Shown here in pieces: positions 1 through 6,614 of a stretch of 64,000 nucleotides of DNA. The stretch comes from Cohnella nanjingensis (GTDB lineage Bacteria > Bacillota > Bacilli > Paenibacillales > Paenibacillaceae): positions 201,449-265,448 of the forward strand of contig NZ_JACJVP010000025.1 of the NCBI RefSeq assembly GCF_014212125.1, written 5' to 3'. The notes under the pieces were generated by a model that made no database searches, was not told where the DNA came from, and saw only the letters and a program-made list of their open reading frames with translations. The position numbers and the translations under genes were made by a program. Every line of letters starts with the position of its first letter. The first letter of the stretch is position 1.

Positions 1-708
1 CAGAAGCATGATCCTGTCATTAAAAGTTAGAGATGAAAAAGCGGCCGGTTCATCCTTTATGATTTTTAACGCTTCATCTTTGTTCGCAGTGGCGTACGCT
101 CCAATAAGAGAGTCGATCCTATCGATATCCGTTGATGCACCGTGTATGCGCAGGATGTCGACAAGATCGGTCCGTCCATAGCGCACAGCCAACATATAAG
201 GCGTTTTACCGTCAGGTCTGTGTGCATTCACCTCCGCGCCGAATTTAATCAAGAGCTCGATAGCCGAAGGTGACCGCCCCCGAATTACGGCCCAATGGAG
301 GGAAGTACCATGATCCCCCAATGTCTGGTTCGGATCCGTCCCATGTTCCATAAACCACTTCACACCGAAGTAATCATCAAAATCAAGCTTCCGGAATAAT
401 GCGGGGGTAGCATTTAGATTTACACCATACTGGTATAACAAATCCAAGCAATCATGACTTGGTAATTCCGCCGCATGATACAAGGACTCCCCATCATTCG
501 GATCGGCTCCTGCTTCAAGCAAAACCTTGGCTACTGCCGCATTCCCAGCTATTCCTACCGTACCGTATAACGCACTGAGCTTGCGTTTAAAAAAATCATC
601 TTTTTGAATATAGAAAGCATTAGCATTTGCTCCATGCTCAAGCAGCAACTTGGCCGTCTGAACGAACCGTTCGTTGTTAGGAGGATTTTTTAAAAAACAG
701 GAGAAGCA
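1..708 (-). pseudogene. Ankyrin-repeat C-terminal remainder of the MerR gene, cut off by an in-frame stop
   Basis: Reading on the minus strand directly past the TAA at 709-711, in the same frame, the sequence stays open for about 236 codons to the window edge. It encodes clear ankyrin-type repeats (AKLLLEHGANANA, AKVLLEAGADPND, IELLIKFGAEVNA, then DGKTPYMLAVRYGRTDLVDIL). The residues flanking the stop, GWEPLLY-stop-CFSCF, fit a typical ankyrin helix in which a leucine codon TTA has become TAA. No frameshift is needed to join the halves. The segment therefore looks like the rest of one MerR-ankyrin protein, now untranslated unless the stop is suppressed or the ribosome reinitiates. The true 3' end is outside the window. 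A sequencing error is the main alternative. Confidence 0.75.
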
Positions 709-1317
709 TTAATAAAGCAATGGCTCCCAGCCTTCCGGACCTCCCGATTTGGCAGCGAGCGTGCGATCCCGCATCAACATATCGCAAACGATTTCGGCTT
801 CCCCTAATGCCGAGGCAGCATAGATGCTTAATTGAGGGATGTCTTTATTGGCGGTCAAAATGGTCCTCGCTTTTTCCCCATTTCCGTTAATGACTGCAAT
901 TAGAAACTCATGCAGCCAGTCTTTGTTAGCTTCCATTTCAATCAATCCGATTATTTTTTTAATCTTTTCAGAATAACCTTCCTCTCCGTACTCGGCTACT
1001 CTTTCAGCTTCTTTTATAGCCTGGACGACACGCTGCATGTGCGCGATTTTCTCCTCCATCCATTCCCGCTGCATGGTAAGGAGCGCATTTACATTCGTGT
1101 CTTGCATCCGCATGATGCTTATAATCTGTTCAAGCGAAAATCCAATAAACTTTAGCGTCACAATTTGCTGTAGCTTAACAAGATCGTCATCGGTATAATG
1201 ACGTTGGCCTGAATGGGATATTGCACTGGGCTTTAATAATCCGATGCGGTCATAATAACGTAACGTACGGGCTGTAACTCCTGACATCTCCGCAAACTGG
1301 CCGGTGCGATAATACAT
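709..1317 (-). CDS. MerR family transcriptional regulator, ankyrin tail truncated
   Basis: N-terminal MerR winged helix: YRTGQFAEMSGVTARTLRYYDRIGLLKPS at residues 3-31, followed by the usual wing and a dimerisation coiled coil (about residues 80-115). The second half starts an ankyrin-type region (AVINGNGEKARTIL, SALGEAEIVCDML). The start is placed at the ATG at 1317 because AAGGATGG lies at the right distance; an upstream GTG at 1332 has no such site. The protein ends at an in-frame TAA (709-711), after which the ankyrin reading continues to the window edge, so it is probably shorter than its functional relatives. MerR proteins twist promoters with long spacers; the gene's own promoter has a 19-bp spacer, so autoregulation is likely. 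The effector is unknown. Confidence 0.85.
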   Translation of the reverse strand: MYYRTGQFAEMSGVTARTLRYYDRIGLLKPSAISHSGQRHYTDDDLVKLQQIVTLKFIGFSLEQIISIMRMQDTNVNALLTMQREWMEEKIAHMQRVVQAIKEAERVAEYGEEGYSEKIKKIIGLIEMEANKDWLHEFLIAVINGNGEKARTILTANKDIPQLSIYAASALGEAEIVCDMLMRDRTLAAKSGGPEGWEPLLY

Positions 1318-1374
1318 GATTCCATCCTTCACGACTAAATCACCACCGTCCTTGCCGTCAGCTCATTTACCTTC

Positions 1375-1405
1375 AAGATAACCATAACAGTTGACGTAAC
1401 GTCAA
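1375..1405 (-). promoter_or_regulatory. MerR-type promoter with 19-bp spacer and dyad operator
   Basis: On the minus strand TTGACG (1400-1405) and TATCTT (1375-1380) are separated by exactly 19 bp, the over-long spacing typical of MerR-controlled promoters. A perfect dyad, TTGACGT-A-ACGTCAA (1391-1405), overlaps the -35 box and enters the spacer. It lies about 60 bp upstream of the MerR start, so the simplest reading is autoregulation. Confidence 0.65.
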
Positions 1406-1490
1406 AGACAAGTATGTTTATCAAATAAAATTTGACGGCTATACCTTGGATGTTACCGAAATAAGTAATATCGTTAACCTTCATACGACA

Positions 1491-1526
1491 AAGGAGTCGG
1501 TGAGGGGTTCATCTCACCGACTCCTT
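1491..1526. terminator. Strong stem-loop, terminator-like
   Basis: A perfect 14-bp inverted repeat (AAGGAGTCGGTGAG / CTCACCGACTCCTT) encloses an 8-nt loop. No clear T-tract follows on either strand, so it may be a terminator, a processing site or a leftover. It sits in the 646-bp gap between the MerR gene and the holin-like toxin. I see no convincing gene between it and about 1815. Confidence 0.5.
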
Positions 1527-1814
1527 CGTTCAGTCGCTTCAATCGTTAATTTTGGGTGAGGCGCTCCCCCCACTATCCTGTTACCGCTCACGCTCTTTGT
1601 CGGTGCAATATTCACTGTCAATGACGTGAGCGTTTGTATGTCAGGCACGTTATGTAGGCGAGAAGCGTTACGCCAATCATCCCAGATTTTTCAGTCAAGT
1701 CTAGCAGGGGCACCCGGCCGGGGCGTTGGTCGTCGACGAAATGAATTTGACCAGCGCGGAATCGTGCATTTGTTCTTACTGATTTTTGCTTTGTTCCTTC
1801 ACGCTTGTGTCTCC

Positions 1815-1977
1815 TTCACGTTTTCGAAATATCTATGATATACTGTAGTTAGCTAATAGCAGGATGGTGCGGCCAGCACCATCCCACGCAACGAACTTGG
1901 GTGGAATCCCTCCAATTGAATTACTTGTCGAAGTAACCCGTCAGGCCGTCAACCTGTGGCGGGTTACTTTCGTTTTT
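1815..1977 (+). ncRNA. Putative antisense antitoxin RNA of a type I toxin-antitoxin module
   Basis: A promoter-like pair TTCACG (1815-1820) and TATACT (1839-1844), 18 bp apart, points toward the toxin gene encoded on the other strand. The predicted RNA starts near 1851. It carries a perfect hairpin GGATGGTGC/GCACCATCC (1862-1884) and ends in a terminator, a 10-bp stem AAGTAACCCG/CGGGTTACTT (1931-1969) followed by TTTCGTTTTT. The 3' end overlaps the last codons and stop of the holin-like toxin (1964-2050), the tail-to-tail overlap seen in txpA/ratA and bsrG/SR4 modules of Bacillus. Its function as an antitoxin is inferred from this layout. Confidence 0.5.
1931..1977 (+). terminator. Intrinsic terminator of the putative antitoxin RNA
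   Basis: Stem AAGTAACCCG (1931-1940) pairs with CGGGTTACTT (1960-1969), with an inner CAGG/CCTG pairing in the loop. A T-rich tract follows to 1977 on the plus strand. The right arm contains the stop codon of the toxin on the opposite strand. Confidence 0.7.
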
Positions 1978-2050
1978 CGATGTAGGTTAAAAGTGCGATC
2001 AGAAAACTACCGAACGCAATCAAAACCATTATCGATTGGAAAGTATCCAT
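1964..2050 (-). CDS. Holin-like toxin peptide, type I toxin-antitoxin
   Basis: A 28-codon gene reads MDTFQSIMVLIAFGSFLIAL followed by LTYIEKRK. It has a short polar N-terminus, one hydrophobic helix of about 16 residues and a basic tail, the hallmark of the short 'putative holin-like toxin' family common in Bacillales and related in layout to TxpA/BsrG. The site AAGGAG lies 9 nt before the ATG. The stop codon lies inside the terminator stem of a convergent transcription unit, as expected for antisense control. Such peptides insert into the membrane and stop growth or lyse the cell when the RNA antitoxin is lost. The match is by pattern; no search was run. Confidence 0.8.
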   Translation of the reverse strand: MDTFQSIMVLIAFGSFLIALLTYIEKRK

Positions 2051-2239
2051 AGGCACCACTCCTTTCCGGAGGGGCCTTCACCACAAGCTGGTTGCTCATT
2101 AATATACCATTTATAGGATGATTTTGTCGGGTTGTAGGGCAACAATCTACAGATGTTTAAGTACTCGAGCGTTTCGTTTAGACCCTTTCTGTCGATGTAA
2201 GAAGCGAACGTTTTCTGATATGTAAGGAAGAACCATCCA

Positions 2240-2695
2240 TCAAGATTCGTATTCGTCATCCTCATCGAAGAAGTCGCCGTATTGATCAGGTGCCTCTCCT
2301 TTCGAATCCAGTAAAACAGGGAGCCTCGTCCCGCTCAAGTCTCCATCCTCCAAATATTGAACGATAAATCTCCATTCATCACCATAGTCGAATAACAGCA
2401 GCATCTTTTGTTTGGGTGTATGGAACACTTTACTAACTTTAGCTTTCTTCACACCCGGGAAATTCATCTTTTCGCCCATATCGGCAAATAGCTCGTATCC
2501 TTTCTCAGAGCGAGTCCAGTTTCTCAAGTTGTCATAAAATCCGAACGAATGATCCAGATCAAAATCAAACACTGATAACGCAGTAGCCGCCAGATCGTAC
2601 AAACTCGCATTCTCTTGAACGGCGATTTTGCGGTACGGTTTTCCGCGAACTGCTCCGTACCAATCCGTCAAAGTGATCTTATAAATTTTTGCCAT
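2240..2695 (-). CDS. Plasmid pRiA4b ORF-3-like family protein
   Basis: 151 residues. The opening MAKIYKITLTDWYGAVRGKPYRKI, the central YDLAATALSVFDFDLDHSFGFY and the segment LLLFDYGDEWRFIVQYLEDG, followed by a short acidic tail, are the layout of the pRiA4b ORF-3 family (PF07929). That family is widespread on mobile and accessory DNA and its function is unknown; no catalytic motif is visible. The start ATG fits the conserved N-terminus. It stands alone between the toxin module and the divergent ATPase gene. Confidence 0.8.
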   Translation of the reverse strand: MAKIYKITLTDWYGAVRGKPYRKIAVQENASLYDLAATALSVFDFDLDHSFGFYDNLRNWTRSEKGYELFADMGEKMNFPGVKKAKVSKVFHTPKQKMLLLFDYGDEWRFIVQYLEDGDLSGTRLPVLLDSKGEAPDQYGDFFDEDDEYES

Positions 2696-2776
2696 AAATG
2701 TTCAACCCCCTACCGATTTGATTCTTCAGGATATAAGGCTTCCACTCTTAAACTCCTTATCACAATAACATAACAA

Positions 2777-2807
2777 AACTCGACCGGATAAACATCCGAA
2801 TCGAGTT
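2777..2807. terminator. Bidirectional terminator-like hairpin in a divergent gap
   Basis: AACTCGA/TCGAGTT with inner GGAT/ATCC pairing, flanked by T-rich sequence on both sides. It lies upstream of both neighbouring genes (2695 on minus, about 3138 on plus), so it ends no gene now present and may mark a deleted one. The rest of the 2696-3137 gap holds only promoter-like sequence. Confidence 0.55.
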
Positions 2808-3137
2808 ATTTTAAGCGCAACCCGATCGAAAGCCGAATCAAGGGAATTTGCTCCTCTTAATAATTAGCGGGGATGCAGCAATATGCGTTCTCGCTTATTT
2901 TTATCTCATTCGCGCAATTCCGACGGTGTAGGTTTTTCATTGGTTACGAGAAGGTGTATGAGATCAATTTAAGCTAATAAGGTCCCTTTTTATGTAATGT
3001 TGATTAAATTAAGTGGTTTCTCTCTTTATTTCTTTAAAAGGTTGTGTTCCGCTTTTAGTTATCCAATTTTAGGGGTATACTAGTGGGTGAAAGGCATTTT
3101 AGTAGACATGGATTCTTCTTATCCTAGGGGTGATAAC

Positions 3138-4340
3138 TTGAAACTTAGAGTTAAAGATGTCTTTATTGCTGGCGCCCTCCCGATTCACACCTACATTTTT
3201 CGCAAATCGGAATTTGGTCTCACCTATGAATTTCGTCTTCAGAATGTGATCGATATGGTTGGCTTTCTGACTTCAATTGTAGGTCCATCGAAAACTGGTA
3301 AAACCGTATTGTGTGACAAAGTAATCGGCCAAAATCATTACGTTGACTTTATTGGAAATGACTTCAAAGACACGGAGGACTTTTGGGTAACGATCGCTAA
3401 TAGAGTTGGCATTTCGCTCGAGCGTGATCATACGGAAATACGGAAGATTGAAGGCCAAGGACTCGCTGGGACGAAAGAAGAGATCACAACTTCTATAACC
3501 GAGTCTTTTCATTCCAACAAAGATAAAGTTATTCAATATTTTATTAATAATGATTTGGTCTTGTTACTGGATGATTTCCATTACGCTTCGTCGGAAAAGC
3601 AGCTTGAAATTGCCTACCAGCTCAAAGATGCGATTCGCAAGGGGTTTCGAACCATCATCATATCCCTTCCCCATCGTTCCGACGATGCCATTCGGAAAAA
3701 TACTGATCTAGGCGGGAGATTAAACCTGATTAATATCGAACCTTGGAATAAAGATGAGCTGCGCGAAATCGCTGTCGCAGGTTTTGGCAAACTTGATATG
3801 GAAATTGATCTTACGATCGCTGATAACATTGCACAAGAGAGTTTATCTTCCCCGCAGCTCATGCAATCCATCTGTTATAACCTTGGCATGTTACTTAATA
3901 TCGACAATACAGCTACTCCAGTCATGCCTGATCAAGGTCTCCTAGTCAAAGCGTACAGAATGACCTCCTTAAACCTTCTAGCTTATCAAGAGGTCGCTAG
4001 GAAGCTGAAGACGGGGCCGAATCCACGGGGTCAAAAACGAAAAACCTATATGACTATAAAAAAAGAAGAAGTCGATATTTATGAATTGCTTCTAAAAGCG
4101 ATTGCTGAGGATCCACCAACTGTCAGTCTCTCCACCGACTCCATCAAACGAAGAATCGATGTGCTTCTAGGAGATGCTGCCGATAAGCCTGATCGTGTGA
4201 AAATCAAAACCGCCATTGATCAGGTGCAGTCGATTATTCAGAGCAGCGAACCGGTGTATCAGGTATTCGAGTATAAGGACGATGAGGTCTACATTCTAGA
4301 GCCACTATTTCTGTTTTATTTGCGCTGGGGTATTCTTTAA
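3138..4340 (+). CDS. P-loop ATPase, first gene of a putative two-gene defence system
   Basis: AAA/STAND-type ATPase of about 400 residues. In the longest frame (GTG at 3087) the Walker A GPSKTGKT is at residues 66-73 and the Walker B LVLLLDDFHY at 157-166, followed by IIISLPHRSDDAIR. The C-terminus is helical and predicted to act in assembly or sensing. I place the start at the TTG at 3138 (LKLRVKDVF) because AGGGGTG lies 7 nt upstream and a TATACT box at 3076-3081 would put transcription start near 3088. An ATG at 3108 is also possible. The next gene encodes a PD-(D/E)XK nuclease, so the ATPase probably gates nuclease action. A phage-defence role is inferred from domains and neighbourhood. 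Confidence 0.7.
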   Translation: MKLRVKDVFIAGALPIHTYIFRKSEFGLTYEFRLQNVIDMVGFLTSIVGPSKTGKTVLCDKVIGQNHYVDFIGNDFKDTEDFWVTIANRVGISLERDHTEIRKIEGQGLAGTKEEITTSITESFHSNKDKVIQYFINNDLVLLLDDFHYASSEKQLEIAYQLKDAIRKGFRTIIISLPHRSDDAIRKNTDLGGRLNLINIEPWNKDELREIAVAGFGKLDMEIDLTIADNIAQESLSSPQLMQSICYNLGMLLNIDNTATPVMPDQGLLVKAYRMTSLNLLAYQEVARKLKTGPNPRGQKRKTYMTIKKEEVDIYELLLKAIAEDPPTVSLSTDSIKRRIDVLLGDAADKPDRVKIKTAIDQVQSIIQSSEPVYQVFEYKDDEVYILEPLFLFYLRWGIL

Positions 4341-4363
4341 CTGAATCGGAGGGAGGTATTTTC

Positions 4364-5131
4364 CTGGCTACAATTAGCGAAGACAAAACGAAAACCATAA
4401 CAGCGATTCAAGTACAGATACAACGATTCCCACAGTGGACACAGATGACGCCAACTCAATACAGTGGTTGGATTAATACCACCAGCCGTGTTTTAGAGCG
4501 CTTCTTTTCCGACCAGTCCATAGCACAGAAATTTGTATTGGTTACGAAAGAAGATATGGCCAATGCACTATCCTACCTACAGGACTTGATTACGGATATT
4601 AATACTGGGTTGTTTGATCCGGCCGGGCCTCTTAATGCAATCGATGAAGCACACTTTCATCTCATCATTCGCAGAATCCTTGAAAATTTTGATAAGCATA
4701 TCTATGAAATGTATCAAAAACCCGTACACGGCAATGGGACTTTAAAGCCAGAGGATCTCGCCGAAATTACTCTTGGCAATGAGTACGATGTGCAGCGCAT
4801 GCTCTATTCATTAATTCGTCCAATTTTCCCTGAGTCCAGAGTTGAAGTAACAAATGACGGAGGATACAAAGGCTATCGTTATGACATATTTATCGACTTC
4901 TACGAAACGGTAATCGAAGTCAAATGTTCTCGTCCAAAAATGGCCGAGAGAACACTCACAGAAGAAATTGGATCAGACTCGTATCATTACCTGGCAAAGC
5001 ACATTTATTTCTTTATCTACGATAAAGAAAAAATCATCTCAAATGTTGACGCGTTCAGCAAAAACTATAGCAAGACTTACGATACCAAACAGATTAAAAC
5101 GGTTGTAATCCAACCAGTAAGTGTAATATGA
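4364..5131 (+). CDS. PD-(D/E)XK nuclease (DpnII/MboI-like fold), partner of the upstream ATPase
   Basis: The C-terminal half carries a nuclease core: NEYDVQRMLYSLIRPIFP, then RYDIFIDFYETVIEVKCS, giving D...ExK (D147, E158, K160 counted from the ATG at 4445). This resembles the predicted DpnII/MboI-like nuclease domain found at the end of many defence proteins. The N-terminal 110 residues are helical. No Shine-Dalgarno precedes ATG 4445, whereas GGAGGGAGG at 4348-4356 sits 7 nt before an in-frame CTG at 4364, so a CTG start adding 27 residues is likely. The gene begins 23 nt after the ATPase stop, so the two are co-expressed. Target and trigger are unknown. Confidence 0.7.
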   Translation: MATISEDKTKTITAIQVQIQRFPQWTQMTPTQYSGWINTTSRVLERFFSDQSIAQKFVLVTKEDMANALSYLQDLITDINTGLFDPAGPLNAIDEAHFHLIIRRILENFDKHIYEMYQKPVHGNGTLKPEDLAEITLGNEYDVQRMLYSLIRPIFPESRVEVTNDGGYKGYRYDIFIDFYETVIEVKCSRPKMAERTLTEEIGSDSYHYLAKHIYFFIYDKEKIISNVDAFSKNYSKTYDTKQIKTVVIQPVSVI

Positions 5132-5170
5132 GAAACAGCCCATGCCATTGAAAGGTCGAGGCTGTTTCTC
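5130..5170 (+). terminator. Stem-loop closing the ATPase-nuclease operon
   Basis: Perfect 11-bp stem GAGAAACAGCC / GGCTGTTTCTC around a 19-nt loop, beginning at the stop codon of the nuclease gene. No T-tract follows, so it may act with Rho or as a 3' stabiliser. Confidence 0.5.
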
Positions 5171-5302
5171 CCGAAATCAAGAATTTCATTAAACCTCTCT
5201 TTAAGAACCCGAACTATCATAAAGATATCTCCGAAGAAGGAGGACCTGTACTCCAGTTGAGTTCTCATATAAGTACGCATTAAGCGCCCGTACAGTTGAA
5301 GT

Positions 5303-5653
5303 TGGAGAGACGGACACTTCGCTAGATATGTCCGCCGGATGCGGAAAATATACCAGTCCAAATACGAGGCGCTGATGTCCGCGATTCAACGGTTCATGAA
5401 CAACAAAGTCAGGGTACTGGGACAAAATGTCGAACTGCATCTTTTATTGAAGCTGAACGCCGATTGCGACGAAACCGCTCTGCTGAGAGAAGTATGGTCA
5501 GCAGGCATCATGGTCGGGTCGGTAACCGAACACTGGTCAGGCTTGAAGAATACTTATGCGGACACCTTCATCCTCGGATTCGGGACTTTGACGGTCGAAG
5601 ATTTGGAGGATGGAGTAGAGCGGCTGGCTGAAGCGTGGTTTGGTTCCGAATAG
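5303..5653 (+). pseudogene. C-terminal remnant of a MocR/PdxR-type regulator
   Basis: About 116 codons read WRDGHFARYVRRMRKIYQSK, continuing through NKVRVLGQNVELHLLLKLN, CDETALLREVWSAG and DTFILGFGTLTVEDLEDGVE. This is the last quarter of the aminotransferase-like domain of MocR regulators, including the (R/H)xRRMRxxY segment. Full MocR proteins have about 450-500 residues with an N-terminal GntR winged helix. Here the frame is blocked just upstream by a TGA and no N-terminal part exists before the nuclease operon. It is a decayed fragment, probably left by insertion of the defence genes or by deletion. Confidence 0.75.
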
Positions 5654-5698
5654 AGGGAGACCATCTTCGGGGTGCCTGCGAGCGGAGCGATGCAAGGA

Positions 5699-6274
5699 TT
5701 ATGTCGGAATCGAAGGGTCATCATCTTCGTCTGCGTATCGCATGAACGCTTCCAGATCGAATGGCACCTCCTCCGCGTCCCGCTCTTCAGCCTTCGGCCA
5801 GTCCCGTTCATCCTCGGATGAGACTGGGCCCTTCCCGCCTCGGGGAGGAGCTGTGCGATGAAGACTTTCCTGATCGGCAAACTGCTCCATCTCTTCCCAC
5901 GTAATGCCATATGGAAACCCCCATTCCGTATATCCGGCTATGAAGGCATACGTCTCATCGGACCATTGAACAATGTGGCTAAGCTGCCCCTGCTCCTGGA
6001 GCCGCTGCCTCTTGTCTTTGCGGGCTTGCTTGGCCTTCACTGCGGCTTGCGCGCTAACCCTGGCATTCCGCACTGCCTCATCGGACAGCGGTACGCCCAG
6101 TATCCGAAGCTCCGCAATGGCCGTTTCTGCGTCAACCGCAAAATGCTTGCGGTAACCGCGGATGACATGATTCCCGTTGTATTTCTTAAGCCAGCCTGCC
6201 GCCGATTGAAGCCGGCCCTCCTTGTTCATTCGCTTGGACCGCGGCGTGTTGAGCTTCTTTTTTCTCTTCCTCAT
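5699..6274 (-). CDS. Conserved hypothetical basic/acidic protein of Bacillales
   Basis: 191 residues. The N-terminus is very basic (RKRKKKLNTPRSKRMNK), followed by LQSAAGWLKKYNGNHVIRGY, KHFAVDAETAIAELRILG and DETYAFIAGYTEWGFPYGIT, and a long acidic tail. The blocks RxSKRM..RLQxA, GxxxVRGYxKHF and DETFAFIAGYTxxGFPYG recur in unnamed Firmicute proteins, often on accessory DNA. I know of no assigned function. The basic head suggests nucleic acid contact, but that is a guess. The site GGAGTAG is unusually close to the start ATG. Confidence 0.65.
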   Translation of the reverse strand: MRKRKKKLNTPRSKRMNKEGRLQSAAGWLKKYNGNHVIRGYRKHFAVDAETAIAELRILGVPLSDEAVRNARVSAQAAVKAKQARKDKRQRLQEQGQLSHIVQWSDETYAFIAGYTEWGFPYGITWEEMEQFADQESLHRTAPPRGGKGPVSSEDERDWPKAEERDAEEVPFDLEAFMRYADEDDDPSIPT

Positions 6275-6477
6275 CTACTCCGTGCCCTTCCCGTTTAGCT
6301 GCGACTCTCTGCTACTTGTACAGATCAACTATATATTGATTCATGAGGATGAACAAGGCGGAGATCATCAAGAATCGTATGCGGGCATTTGGGGTATATT
6401 CGGTAATGGCAGCTAGCAAAGAGCAGTATACTTTTCTTCCACATATTATGTGATATCAAATAGTGCGCCTAATGACA

Positions 6478-6516
6478 AAAGAAGGCTATCCGAAAATGAT
6501 AGGGACGGCCTTCTTT
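6478..6516 (-). terminator. Intrinsic terminator of the first GH78 gene
   Basis: AAAGAAGGC (6478-6486) pairs with GCCTTCTTT (6508-6516), with inner TATC/GATA pairing. On the minus strand it is followed by TTTTG. It lies about 100 nt after the stop of the GH78 gene. The rest of the 6275-6614 gap shows no supported gene. Confidence 0.6.
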
Positions 6517-6614
6517 GCGCTGCGCTAAGATCCAAGAATTCAAGCAGTACACAACTTCTCTGTGTACCTCCGGATCATCGTCCAATTGCCCATCCATTAT
6601 TTCGCTTCCCTATC

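Noticed and set aside
1626..1838. 70-codon plus-strand frame
   Set aside because: No ribosome site, and composition is unlike the coding regions around it; the promoter of the putative antitoxin RNA lies in its end.
2029..2265. 78-codon minus-strand frame
   Set aside because: It overlaps both the holin-like toxin and the end of the pRiA4b-like gene, lacks family features, and its start lies inside the neighbour's coding region.
6349..6453. 34-codon plus-strand frame beginning MNKAEIIKNR
   Set aside because: Looks coding-like but has only a weak AGG before the ATG and no recognisable relative; not supported enough to list.
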